Assembly: GCA_964503615.1 (NCBI GenBank)
Contig: CAZDBA010000090.1
Location: 1-21,015, forward strand
Direction of reading: 5' to 3'
From: CAZDBA01 sp964503615
GTDB lineage: Bacteria; Planctomycetota; Planctomycetia; Pirellulales; Pirellulaceae
Length of the DNA stretch: 21,015 bases
The notes beneath the pieces are model-generated. The model was not told where the DNA came from. It ran no database searches and saw nothing but the letters and a program-made list of their open reading frames with translations. This document shows positions 1 to 6,928 of the stretch, one piece after another. The translations under genes were made by a program, and so were the position numbers. Numbering within the stretch: the first letter of the stretch is position 1; the number at the start of each line of letters is the position of its first letter.

Positions 1-58
1 ACCCATCTTGCCGAAATCACCTAACAACGCCGAATATCACCCCCACCCGAGACAAAAA

Positions 59-87
59 TTGATTCGCGATTCTTGATTGGTTATAAA
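59..87 (+). promoter_or_regulatory. Sigma70-type promoter of the zinc-ribbon gene
   Basis: A TTGATT -35 element (59-64) and a TATAAA -10 element (82-87) are separated by exactly 17 nt. Transcription would begin near 94, leaving a leader of about 38 nt that ends in a strong ribosome-binding site. This is pattern matching only. Confidence 0.55.
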
Positions 88-131
88 ACACCTCAGAAAT
101 ATCGAAAGCGAGATCAAGGGGAGGTGATGAA

Positions 132-371
132 ATGAATGAAACGATCTACTTTGCGCGATCATGTCCAGCATGTGGACGAACCATCCAAATAAAACTCTCG
201 TACTTGGGCAAGCAAGTTCGTTGTGTCCACTGCAGTAGAGAATTTTCAGCCACCGACGAACATGCAGAATCTGCGAGCATGGACGACCCAGTTCAATACT
301 GGCTAAATTTCACGACTGCCCACTCGTTGAATGCTGATGCAGAAAATAGCCAAATGATTCGACCTAAATAA
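132..371 (+). CDS. Small zinc-ribbon protein (79 aa), function unknown
   Basis: The N-terminal half carries two CxxC knuckles, C11-x2-C14 and C31-x2-C34, set 16 residues apart in a short basic segment. This is the layout of a rubredoxin-like or FYDLN/MJ0042-type zinc ribbon and very probably binds one zinc. The C-terminal half (about 42-79) is polar and low in recognisable features. There is no signal peptide or membrane segment, so the product is likely cytoplasmic. The start is well supported: GGAGGTGAT at 120-128 is a nine-base match to the complement of the 16S rRNA tail, 3 nt before the ATG, which is unusually strong for this window. A good promoter precedes it. Such miniproteins are common in planctomycetes, but I cannot assign a role. 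It could bind nucleic acid or protein. Confidence 0.75.
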   Translation: MNETIYFARSCPACGRTIQIKLSYLGKQVRCVHCSREFSATDEHAESASMDDPVQYWLNFTTAHSLNADAENSQMIRPK

Positions 372-462
372 GTTCATTCAGCAAAAATACGAAACTAAGT
401 CGGCAGATCCACAAAAACGTTATTTGATCTTTCGTAAATCAAGTCGATTTTTGGCTTTTCTA

Positions 463-490
463 TTGCCTTGCTCGCTTCATAGACAATAAT
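463..490 (+). promoter_or_regulatory. Possible promoter of the CxxCH protein gene
   Basis: TTGCCT (463-468) and AATAAT (485-490) are spaced 16 nt apart, about 40 nt before the start codon at 532. The -35 match is partial. Apart from this, the 160-nt gap between the first two genes shows no clear feature. Confidence 0.3.
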
Positions 491-531
491 CGTATATACA
501 GACCAGAACTTAGTTTCGGAGAAAATGCAGG

Positions 532-972
532 ATGAATTCGGCGATCAAAACAGCAGTTAAGTTTACATTCGCAGCAGCAGTGATTGGGCTTTTTGCAGAA
601 CCTTCCAGTGCTCACAACGCTTTCAAAAAGCGTATGGAAGCAAAGTACGAAAACCTCAAAGTGACTTGTAACAGTTGCCATGTCAAAGGCGAGAAAGATA
701 AATCGCTCCGCAATGAATTTGGCAAGCTGTTCAGCAAAAAATTGGCCGATCAAAATCTGACTCAGCAATGGCGAGCTTTTGAAGAACGAGAGGACAAGAG
801 AGCGTTCGAAAACGATGTGATGGTACCTGCATTTGATCAAGCTCTAGCTGAGATCAAAGAAATGGTAAACGAAGACGATGTAACTTACGCTGAATTGATT
901 CAAGCTGGCAAAATTCCAGACCTTGAGATTCGCGAAGAAGAGGAAGAAGGGGAAGAACCTGCGGGGCGCTAA
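532..972 (+). CDS. Small exported protein with a single CxxCH haem-attachment motif (146 aa)
   Basis: Residues 1-27 form a signal peptide (basic start, alanine-rich hydrophobic core, cleavage after PSSA), so the product is periplasmic or surface-exposed. A single CNSCH motif at 46-50 is the classic covalent haem c site, placed soon after the mature N-terminus. The remainder is charged and helical, and residues 134-142 form a glutamate-rich tail. No clear distal methionine ligand context was found; M97 and M111 are candidates. A GGAG at 518-521, 10 nt before the ATG, supports the start. If haem is attached, it is a small electron carrier or sensor; otherwise the two cysteines and the histidine could bind metal. 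The motif is seen directly, while haem attachment is inferred from cytochrome c maturation rules. It is probably monocistronic, followed by hairpins at 1011-1039 and 1063-1096. Confidence 0.75.
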   Translation: MNSAIKTAVKFTFAAAVIGLFAEPSSAHNAFKKRMEAKYENLKVTCNSCHVKGEKDKSLRNEFGKLFSKKLADQNLTQQWRAFEEREDKRAFENDVMVPAFDQALAEIKEMVNEDDVTYAELIQAGKIPDLEIREEEEEGEEPAGR

Positions 973-1010
973 ACTGCAGCTAAACGCCTTATCCGCAAAA
1001 AAACCTTCCT

Positions 1011-1039
1011 GATGCCGCATCGGCACAGGCATCGTTTTT
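1011..1039 (+). terminator. Putative intrinsic terminator after the CxxCH gene
   Basis: GATGCC (1011-1016) pairs with GGCATC (1028-1033), followed by G and five T (1035-1039). An inner alternative, TGCCG/CGGCA, could also form. The stem is short. Confidence 0.5.
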
Positions 1040-1062
1040 CAAGACTTAATGAAAAATACGCG

Positions 1063-1096
1063 AAAAAAGCCGGGGCATTATTGCTGCGGCTTTTTT
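1063..1096. terminator. Perfect 10-bp hairpin, bidirectional terminator
   Basis: AAAAAAGCCG (1063-1072) and CGGCTTTTTT (1087-1096) are perfect inverted repeats around a 14-nt loop. They give a T run at the 3' side of the stem on both strands. The hairpin insulates the tRNA promoter from the upstream gene. Confidence 0.7.
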
Positions 1097-1131
1097 GATG
1101 CAACTTCACTGTTTTTGCTACCGGTTCACCG

Positions 1132-1160
1132 TTGACAGCGACGATACATCTAAATACATT
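1132..1160 (+). promoter_or_regulatory. tRNA-Val promoter
   Basis: A perfect TTGACA -35 (1132-1137), a 17-nt spacer and TACATT as -10 (1155-1160) place the transcription start near 1167. That is about 10 nt before the mature tRNA 5' end, as expected for a stand-alone tRNA gene. Confidence 0.6.
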
Positions 1161-1176
1161 TTGGTCTACCTGAAAA

Positions 1177-1250
1177 GGGCGTTTAGCTCAGTTGGCTAGA
1201 GCACCTCGTTTACACCGAGGGGGTCGGGGGTTCAAGTCCCTCAACGCCCA
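1177..1250 (+). tRNA. tRNA-Val (anticodon UAC)
   Basis: A full cloverleaf is visible. The acceptor stem is GGGCGTT (1177-1183) with AACGCCC (1243-1249), and the D arm contains the conserved AGTTGG. The anticodon stem CCTCG/CGAGG (1204-1208, 1216-1220) encloses a seven-base loop TTTACAC with anticodon TAC at 1211-1213. The T arm contains GGTTCAAGT. UAC decodes GUA and, when modified, GUG and GUU. The discriminator base is A1250. The next bases are CTT, so the 3' CCA is not encoded and must be added by a CCA-adding enzyme. Confidence 0.95.
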
Positions 1251-1254
1251 CTTT

Positions 1255-1295
1255 AAAGCACGATTGAGATCTTAGATTCTCTTTTGTGCTTTTTT
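1255..1295 (+). terminator. tRNA-Val terminator
   Basis: AAAGCAC (1255-1261) pairs with GTGCTTT (1286-1292), and an inner GAGA/TCTC pair extends the stem. It runs into a six-T tract (1290-1295). It lies 5 nt behind the tRNA and also faces the end of the convergent sulfatase gene. Confidence 0.75.
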
Positions 1296-1330
1296 CGTGG
1301 AGTTATTGCTCGGCAGGGCTTGCTCATCAA

Positions 1331-2734
1331 CTAACGGGCTTTGGCTTTGAGCTCGGCGAACCGTTCTCGCATCGTCTTCAGTTGCTCGGCAGCGACTGGA
1401 TCGGCGGCAAGATCGTTCTCTTCGTTCGGGTCATCTTCCAAGTTAAACAACTGCTCTCGATCAAACTCTGGCCAGTAAAAATATTTCCAATCTTTCCGAA
1501 CGAGAGCCTCTGACGCAGGAATGAAGTCACTGCTTTTTAGCATCGGATGCTCATAAAAGAACTCACTACGCCAATCAGGTTTCTCATCGGCAAGGTACAA
1601 TGGGCTCACATCGCGACCTTGCATCGTTTCGGGGGCCTGCATGCCAACGGCCGACAAAATTGTGGGGGCGAGATCGACGTTCAGCGTAAAGTCGTCGTTG
1701 GTTTTGCCGCGAGCTACTTCTTTCATTCGAGGGTCTCTAATAATCAATGGAACGCGAATGCTCTCTTGGTGCGGATACCACTTGTCCGCCAATCCATGTT
1801 CGGCATGATAGTAACCGTTGTCAGTCGTAAAAATTACCAAGGTGTTTTCAGCAAGCCCCTGATTCTCAAGCTCTTCCAAAATCCTGCCACAGGTTGAATC
1901 GACTTCCGTTGCCAAGCGATAATAATTCTTCATCATCGTTTGAAACTTTTCAGGCGTGTCGAAACGCCAGTGCCAACGATTGCGGCCTTCGTTCTTTTCG
2001 TTGCCCAGAAAATCGGGTAGTCGATCAAAAGACTCTTGGGTTGCATTGGACGGAACAGGGATCTCAATGTCTTTGTACAGCTCCATGCTTTCCGGTTGAG
2101 GCAAAAACTGCAACGGACTACTGTCTTCAGCGTGTGTCGCAAAGAACGCGACGGTCAAGCAGAATGGCTGGTCGTCGGGACGGGCCTTCAAGAATTCCAA
2201 CGCGTCATTCTCGTTCTTTTGTGTCACATGAATCTTGGATCCGTCAGAATTCTCGATCCAGTGCCTGCCATGATACGCGGTGCTGAAATCAAATTTGTTT
2301 TTCGGAATCTTTCCGTTGTGCCATTTCCCAACGTGTCCGACGTGGTAGCCGTTATCGCGTAGAATTCCAGGATAAGTTTGTTCCCACGGAGTTTCCCACG
2401 GCTGGAAAGAACGATTGCCATGCCGCGACATCCACTGTCCCGTATACAGTGATGCTCGGCTGATACCGCAAATTGATGTCGTGACGCAGTTTTGAGTGAA
2501 TCGAACACCGTTCTCGGCAAGGTCATCTAGCACTGGTGTCTTTACGATCGGATTTCCAGCAACCCCCAAAGTATCGTTCCGCCAGTCATCGGCGTAGAGG
2601 ACAAGAACGTTCATCGGTTTCTCGTCTGCTTTCGCATCATCCTGATTGGACGCAGCAAAGGCTGTGTGACCGTTCGCAAGCAACGAAACAATCGCAAGAA
2701 GAAAAACGGCAAGAACAGATATTGGCTTGTGCAT
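1331..2734 (-). CDS. Exported sulfatase (arylsulfatase A family, S1 type), variant CxIxR active site
   Basis: This 467-residue alkaline-phosphatase-superfamily sulfatase would hydrolyse sulfate esters, probably from sulfated polysaccharides outside the cytoplasm. A signal peptide (1-27, cleavage after TAFA) is present. Metal-binding DD lies at 49-50, the nucleophile region SICGISRASLYTG at 87-99 with C89 as presumptive formylglycine, GKWH at 136-139, and the DNG metal and lysine region at 305-318 with D305, N306 and K318. Length and motif order are normal for the family. The oddity is position +2 of the C-x-P/A-x-R signature, where I91 replaces proline or alanine; C89, S92, R93 and T98-G99 are kept. 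It follows a second sulfatase by 103 nt on the same strand and is the last gene of the run. No clear Shine-Dalgarno site precedes the ATG. The substrate cannot be told. Confidence 0.92.
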   Translation of the reverse strand: MHKPISVLAVFLLAIVSLLANGHTAFAASNQDDAKADEKPMNVLVLYADDWRNDTLGVAGNPIVKTPVLDDLAENGVRFTQNCVTTSICGISRASLYTGQWMSRHGNRSFQPWETPWEQTYPGILRDNGYHVGHVGKWHNGKIPKNKFDFSTAYHGRHWIENSDGSKIHVTQKNENDALEFLKARPDDQPFCLTVAFFATHAEDSSPLQFLPQPESMELYKDIEIPVPSNATQESFDRLPDFLGNEKNEGRNRWHWRFDTPEKFQTMMKNYYRLATEVDSTCGRILEELENQGLAENTLVIFTTDNGYYHAEHGLADKWYPHQESIRVPLIIRDPRMKEVARGKTNDDFTLNVDLAPTILSAVGMQAPETMQGRDVSPLYLADEKPDWRSEFFYEHPMLKSSDFIPASEALVRKDWKYFYWPEFDREQLFNLEDDPNEENDLAADPVAAEQLKTMRERFAELKAKAR

Positions 2735-2837
2735 TCAAATGCTCATCAGAAAATTGAATTGGGTTTATGCGTAAAGTCTATCTTATCGGAACTGGTGGGT
2801 TCTGTTCCTGACAAAGCTAAGAAGAATTAGACGCTGG

Positions 2838-4154
2838 TCATTTTTTTCGCACCCATTGATCAATCAGCTTCGACAGTTCTGCCAGTCGTTCGGGATTTTG
2901 TGCGGCTAGATCGTTGCGATCATCGGGATCGGTTTTCAAATCAAACAGCTGTCTTTCCGTCGGCGTGGCGATTAATTTGTCCCAGCCATTTATCACGACA
3001 CGCGCTTTGAATCCGCTCTGCAAATCATCGAGATTGTCGAGGTCACTATCATGCTCATAAACATCGACAAAGACACGATCTCGTTCTCTGAGTGCCGTTT
3101 GGTCACGCAGGTCCAGACCATTCATTTCATCAGGGGGTTCAATGCCGCAAGCGTTCAAAATCGTTGTCGCAATGTCAATATTGCTGGCAAGCGTAGTGGT
3201 GTCGCGCACCGGTTGGATTGTTCCTTCTTGCGTTATAAAGATCGGCGTACGAATTCCGGCTTCAACGGGCTCACGTTTGGATCGAACGAAACGGTTCTTT
3301 TTTTCGGGGTCTGGAACCCAGCCATTGTCGCAGGTGTAAATGAAGATCGTGTTTTCATACTGGCCCGTTTGCTTAAGGTGTTCGATGATCTGGCCAACCC
3401 CCTCGTCTAACCACTGGACATTTGCCCAATATCGAGCCGTCGATTCATTGGGGGCGATATCTTTGTATTTGTTGTAAAGCCGTTCAGGAGCATTGTGCGG
3501 AGTGTGCGGCAGGAAAACTCCGTACCAAACAAAGAAGGGCTGATTGTTTTGCTTGGCCCTGTCAACGAAGTCATAAATTGGCTTCATCGTCGTACGACCA
3601 ATCTCCAACCCTTTGTCGCCATGTCGGCCTCCGCGCATATGATCACCATGCGCCATTGCATCGGTAAAACCGTGATCTTTTGGGTCGCCTTCCCACCACT
3701 TTCCGGTTTGTAGTGTTGCATAGCCGTTCTTTTTCAAGATCTTCACAAACGAAGGACGGTGAAGCATCGGCTCTGTCATCTGATTTCGCAGTTTCAAAGA
3801 TAGTGATTTGGATTCTTCGTCGTGTCGATTGGTCCCTTGAGGCAATAAGGGATCGTTTCCTCGAATTCCGGTCTGGTGCGGATAGAGCCCCGTAACGATG
3901 CTGGCCAGCGAGGGCCGACAAAGTGGCGCCGTGACATAGCCTCGCTCGTACAGCACACCTGCTTTGGCCAACTGGTCAATGTTTGGCGTCTTGATGTGCG
4001 GATGGTCCATGAATCCGTAGTCGGTCCAACTTTGATCGTCGCTGAGCAGAAAGACAACGTTGGGCCGTTGGTCAGTAAGTTGCCCGAAAGCAGTTTGCTG
4101 GAAGCCGCTAATGAACAGCAGCAAAATTACGGCGATTAGATTTTTCAAACTCAT
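2838..4154 (-). CDS. Exported sulfatase (S1 type), variant CxPSL active site
   Basis: A second sulfatase of 438 residues with an N-terminal signal peptide (about 1-24, cleavage after AFG). Metal-binding DD is at 39-40, the formylglycine region LCRPSLASIVTG at 78-89 with C79, GKWW at 151-154, a histidine-rich FLPHTPH stretch at 214-220, CDNG at 275-278, and a lysine in RSKREP at 291-296. These are the expected sulfatase ligands. The conserved arginine of C-x-P-S-R is replaced by L83. From memory, CRPSLA-like cores occur among planctomycetal sulfatases, so this is probably a genuine subfamily and not damage. The start codon lies 1 bp after the stop of the upstream acetyltransferase gene (TAA-T-ATG), so the two are almost certainly translationally coupled. 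The stop is TGA (2838-2840). Secreted desulfation of polysaccharide is the likely job. Confidence 0.92.
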   Translation of the reverse strand: MSLKNLIAVILLLFISGFQQTAFGQLTDQRPNVVFLLSDDQSWTDYGFMDHPHIKTPNIDQLAKAGVLYERGYVTAPLCRPSLASIVTGLYPHQTGIRGNDPLLPQGTNRHDEESKSLSLKLRNQMTEPMLHRPSFVKILKKNGYATLQTGKWWEGDPKDHGFTDAMAHGDHMRGGRHGDKGLEIGRTTMKPIYDFVDRAKQNNQPFFVWYGVFLPHTPHNAPERLYNKYKDIAPNESTARYWANVQWLDEGVGQIIEHLKQTGQYENTIFIYTCDNGWVPDPEKKNRFVRSKREPVEAGIRTPIFITQEGTIQPVRDTTTLASNIDIATTILNACGIEPPDEMNGLDLRDQTALRERDRVFVDVYEHDSDLDNLDDLQSGFKARVVINGWDKLIATPTERQLFDLKTDPDDRNDLAAQNPERLAELSKLIDQWVRKK

Positions 4155-4155
4155 A

Positions 4156-4626
4156 TTACTCGTGTCCGCTAATTACTCTGCTCATCGAACGGTGTTCTAT
4201 ACCTGCATCGAGGTAAACTTCACCTTCAGCAACGAACCCATGTCGCTCGTAAAACTTCAATGCCTGAAGTTGCGCTGAAAGTTTAACCTTGGACAAGCCG
4301 TTTTTGGTCGCAACCGACACTAAGTGTTGAAGTATAGCTGACCCAATTCCACGCCCGCGCCATTTTTCTAACACGGCCATGCGACCAATCGTTCCATCTT
4401 TGGACAAGCGCCCCGTTCCGATTGGAGTTTGCTCGAAATCAATCGCCAACACTGCGTCGAATTGATCATCGTCACCGACCCATTCTTCGTCCTCGGGAAC
4501 TTCCTGTTCAACAACAAAAACCTGGTGTCGAATCGCAAATAGTTTTTCTTTGTCGCGAGGCCAGACCGCATCAATGATCGTGTACTGATGACCGATCTCG
4601 ACTGATGAGCGTTCGAAATCTTTCAT
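4156..4626 (-). CDS. GNAT-family N-acetyltransferase (ElaA/YjcF-like)
   Basis: The product is an acetyl-CoA-dependent N-acetyltransferase of about 156 residues, cytoplasmic. The N-terminal motif IRHQVFVVEQEVPEDEEWVG, followed by acidic residues and FDAV, is typical of the ElaA/YjcF branch. Motif A, with its RxxGxG/A acetyl-CoA pyrophosphate loop, is present as WRGRGIGSAIL. The C-terminal ALKFYERHGFVAEGEVY segment is the usual motif B. I chose the ATG at 4626 because the extra 18 residues gained from the ATG at 4680 (MLVTFLCCF...) look non-native. Neither start has a good ribosome-binding site. The stop is 1 bp before the sulfatase start. The substrate is unknown, and a direct functional link to sulfatase action is unproven. 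Confidence 0.85.
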   Translation of the reverse strand: MKDFERSSVEIGHQYTIIDAVWPRDKEKLFAIRHQVFVVEQEVPEDEEWVGDDDQFDAVLAIDFEQTPIGTGRLSKDGTIGRMAVLEKWRGRGIGSAILQHLVSVATKNGLSKVKLSAQLQALKFYERHGFVAEGEVYLDAGIEHRSMSRVISGHE

Positions 4627-4706
4627 TTGGGTTGCTCTAAAGGCCAAGTGTCGAAAACAACAGAGAAATGTTACAAGCATGATCGCAGTAGCGGTTTAGC
4701 CGCCAA

Positions 4707-5120
4707 TTACTGCCGAATCGAAATCATCATTCTTTCCCGCCCTAGTCCAAACCAACCCGCAAACAGGGTGCCCAAGCCAACGAATAACCACGTACGCTTT
4801 GGGTTATCGAGTTTGTCCAAATTTTGCAAAAAGTAGCCCAAGCTTTTGTCATCCAAAAACGGAAAAAGAAACCATTCCATCACGATGCCTAAAGCAAATC
4901 CAGCAAGCAAACAAAAAATACCCAGCGGGATCGATCGAATTCGGCTGAGCGTTCCACAGCCCAAACCCAAAAACGCCCCAGGCATCGCCACGGCGTATAA
5001 CCCCATTTGTTTGACCAGAAACCAACACAAAGCAAACCCAAACGCACCGCCAACTACCGCGCCTACCAAACCTCGCAGGTAGGCTAAGGCTTGATTATTT
5101 ATCTCATTTGACTGGTTCAT
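4707..5120 (-). CDS. Four-helix integral membrane protein, function unknown (137 aa)
   Basis: Four hydrophobic segments are visible at about 15-36, 40-58, 65-87 and 110-126. The first two are glycine-rich (GAVVGGAFGFA and GAFLGLGCGTLSR). A polar loop at 88-109 separates helices 3 and 4, and the short C-terminus is basic. I recognise no named domain. It lies between the ABC-2 permease gene (90-nt gap) and the acetyltransferase gene on the same strand, so it may be part of one transcript. No Shine-Dalgarno site is evident before the ATG. The coding assignment rests on its clean open frame, membrane topology and packing among neighbours. Confidence 0.7.
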   Translation of the reverse strand: MNQSNEINNQALAYLRGLVGAVVGGAFGFALCWFLVKQMGLYAVAMPGAFLGLGCGTLSRIRSIPLGIFCLLAGFALGIVMEWFLFPFLDDKSLGYFLQNLDKLDNPKRTWLFVGLGTLFAGWFGLGRERMMISIRQ

Positions 5121-5210
5121 TTCGGACTCGATTCAAAAGAACAAACATCGGCAGGAAACGAGCTTTGCAAGAAAGCCCTATCTCATTCAACCTCGAATCT
5201 ATCACTCAAG

Positions 5211-6890
5211 TCAACCCGTCGAAGTCGATACACGCCACCTCGAATTGAACATCCATATCATTGCCAGGAACAAGCAGGTATTGAGAAAGACCGCAAACCC
5301 AACGTAGCCACCAAAATGGCGCAAGTCGGCGAGCGGATAGCCAAAAAACTGTAACTCTCCAACCGAAGCACGCGACCAACGTTCCTTATCGAGAAAATCA
5401 TCCGCGTAAATTGGAACTTGATCAGCCGCCATAAATGGGCTGGTTACGGTACTAGCGTAAATGTAAGGTCGCGCGGGAGCTTCTTCAAAAAACGTCCCGG
5501 CAAAGTAATTCATTGCCAGAGGAACAACGAACAAAGCCAAGATCGCCATATAAGTCGCGATCAAACTCGTACTGGACTTGTGGAACACGGTCGAGAAAAA
5601 CAAAGCCAACATCGAAGTCGTTATACACGTCAACAACACGATTAGCAGATAAGCAAGAATGCTCGGAAAGTTCGCCCAATAATCGGGCACCATAACCAAC
5701 GCCAGCAGCACGGGCCAAAGTAGAAACGAAGTCAACACGCTGGAAACGCGCAAGCCGGAGATAAGCTTGCCTTTGAGAATCTGCCAAGGCGTGATCGTCG
5801 TCGTGAGCAGCAGATCAAGCGTCTGCCTTTCTCGCTCACCTGTCACGCTACCCGACGTAAACACCGGACCAACCAAAATGTTAAACACCACCACATAGCA
5901 AATGTAAAACGGCGCCATCGACCGGTAGATGTAAAGAAAAATCGCCATCAGCGGAATCGCCAGAACCATACTGATCTGGATAGCCAATCGCAGCATTAAA
6001 GTACCTTGCCCGAAAATCTCGCTACGCATCTCTTTGTCGTAGACAGGATTCGTTCCGTCCTTCATCAGCGTTTCACGCTTGGGCGGAGCAAACAGCTTGT
6101 CGGGAAACTGGTCACGCTGAATCACCAACCCAATCGCTTTTTCCGACTCGGTTTCCAGATTCACGACCTCGTTACCTTCACTTCCCATGTCGGGCGGATA
6201 CAGCAATCGGGCCGCGGTCAGGTAGAAAAGCGGAATGGTAATCGCGGCGCTAATTCCCGGAATCAACACGACGCTCAAAATGATCCTTGTCTCACCGAAC
6301 GTCCTAAGCGACCACCAAAATGTGACAACACAAATCGCCAAAATCAAAATCAGCAGATATGAGACGACCAGCGAAGAAGAAATTCGGCTGAAGAAACTAC
6401 CCGATGCAACGCTGATCATTCCAAACGTCACGACGCTGCAAAAAAGAACGAGGTACGCCGCGAGAACTTCGTACAGCGACACACCACCCAGTGGCAAGCA
6501 GAGCATCACCACCGGCAACGAGCAAAAAATCAAAATCGCAAGATGCGTCAACGCGGCAACCAGTTTACCCCACACGATCGCCGATGGCGTCAATGGACTG
6601 GCAAGCAGCATTTCATACGTCTTGCGTTCCTTTTCACCTGTGATCGCACCGGCGGCAAAACTGGGAGCCATCAACGAAGCCAACACGTACTGACCCAGAA
6701 AAAAAAGATCGACCAGATTGCGAGTCGTCTCCGGGCTTTCTGAAATCCTCAACCGATCCGTATTCGGCCAAGCGAAATAGACCACCACCGCAAGCACGGC
6801 GATATACAGAAACAGTAGAACAAAAGCCCGCATTGTCCGCAGATTGACCAGCAATTCACGGTTTAGGACTGGATTGTCAAATCGAAGCAT
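5211..6890 (-). CDS. ABC-2 type transporter permease, internally duplicated (559 aa)
   Basis: The protein is the membrane part of an ABC exporter of the ABC-2/NatB/GldF kind. Two homologous halves can be seen. NPVLNREL at 6-13 with the coupling segment GAITGEKERKTYEMLL (81-96) and SPLTPSAIVWGKL matches NPVYDKEM at 281-288 with GSVTGERERQTLDLLL (347-362) and TTITPWQILKGKL. Each half has about six membrane helices: roughly 21-41, 61-80, 111-133, 141-163, 170-192 and 205-229, then 301-322, 326-346, 381-402, 411-432, 441-462 and 526-548. Two half-permeases thus appear fused into one chain that could form the complete channel alone. No ATP-binding subunit gene lies beside it; it sits 38 nt after argG. 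The stop is TGA. The substrate is unknown. Confidence 0.88.
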   Translation of the reverse strand: MLRFDNPVLNRELLVNLRTMRAFVLLFLYIAVLAVVVYFAWPNTDRLRISESPETTRNLVDLFFLGQYVLASLMAPSFAAGAITGEKERKTYEMLLASPLTPSAIVWGKLVAALTHLAILIFCSLPVVMLCLPLGGVSLYEVLAAYLVLFCSVVTFGMISVASGSFFSRISSSLVVSYLLILILAICVVTFWWSLRTFGETRIILSVVLIPGISAAITIPLFYLTAARLLYPPDMGSEGNEVVNLETESEKAIGLVIQRDQFPDKLFAPPKRETLMKDGTNPVYDKEMRSEIFGQGTLMLRLAIQISMVLAIPLMAIFLYIYRSMAPFYICYVVVFNILVGPVFTSGSVTGERERQTLDLLLTTTITPWQILKGKLISGLRVSSVLTSFLLWPVLLALVMVPDYWANFPSILAYLLIVLLTCITTSMLALFFSTVFHKSSTSLIATYMAILALFVVPLAMNYFAGTFFEEAPARPYIYASTVTSPFMAADQVPIYADDFLDKERWSRASVGELQFFGYPLADLRHFGGYVGFAVFLNTCLFLAMIWMFNSRWRVSTSTG

Positions 6891-6928
6891 TGGCTAAAAT
6901 CGAATCACTGAAACACTACGAACATTGT

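Noticed and set aside
460..840. Minus-strand open frame opposite the CxxCH gene
   Set aside because: It overlaps a gene with a clear signal peptide and haem motif; its cysteine-rich translation is a shadow of the other strand.
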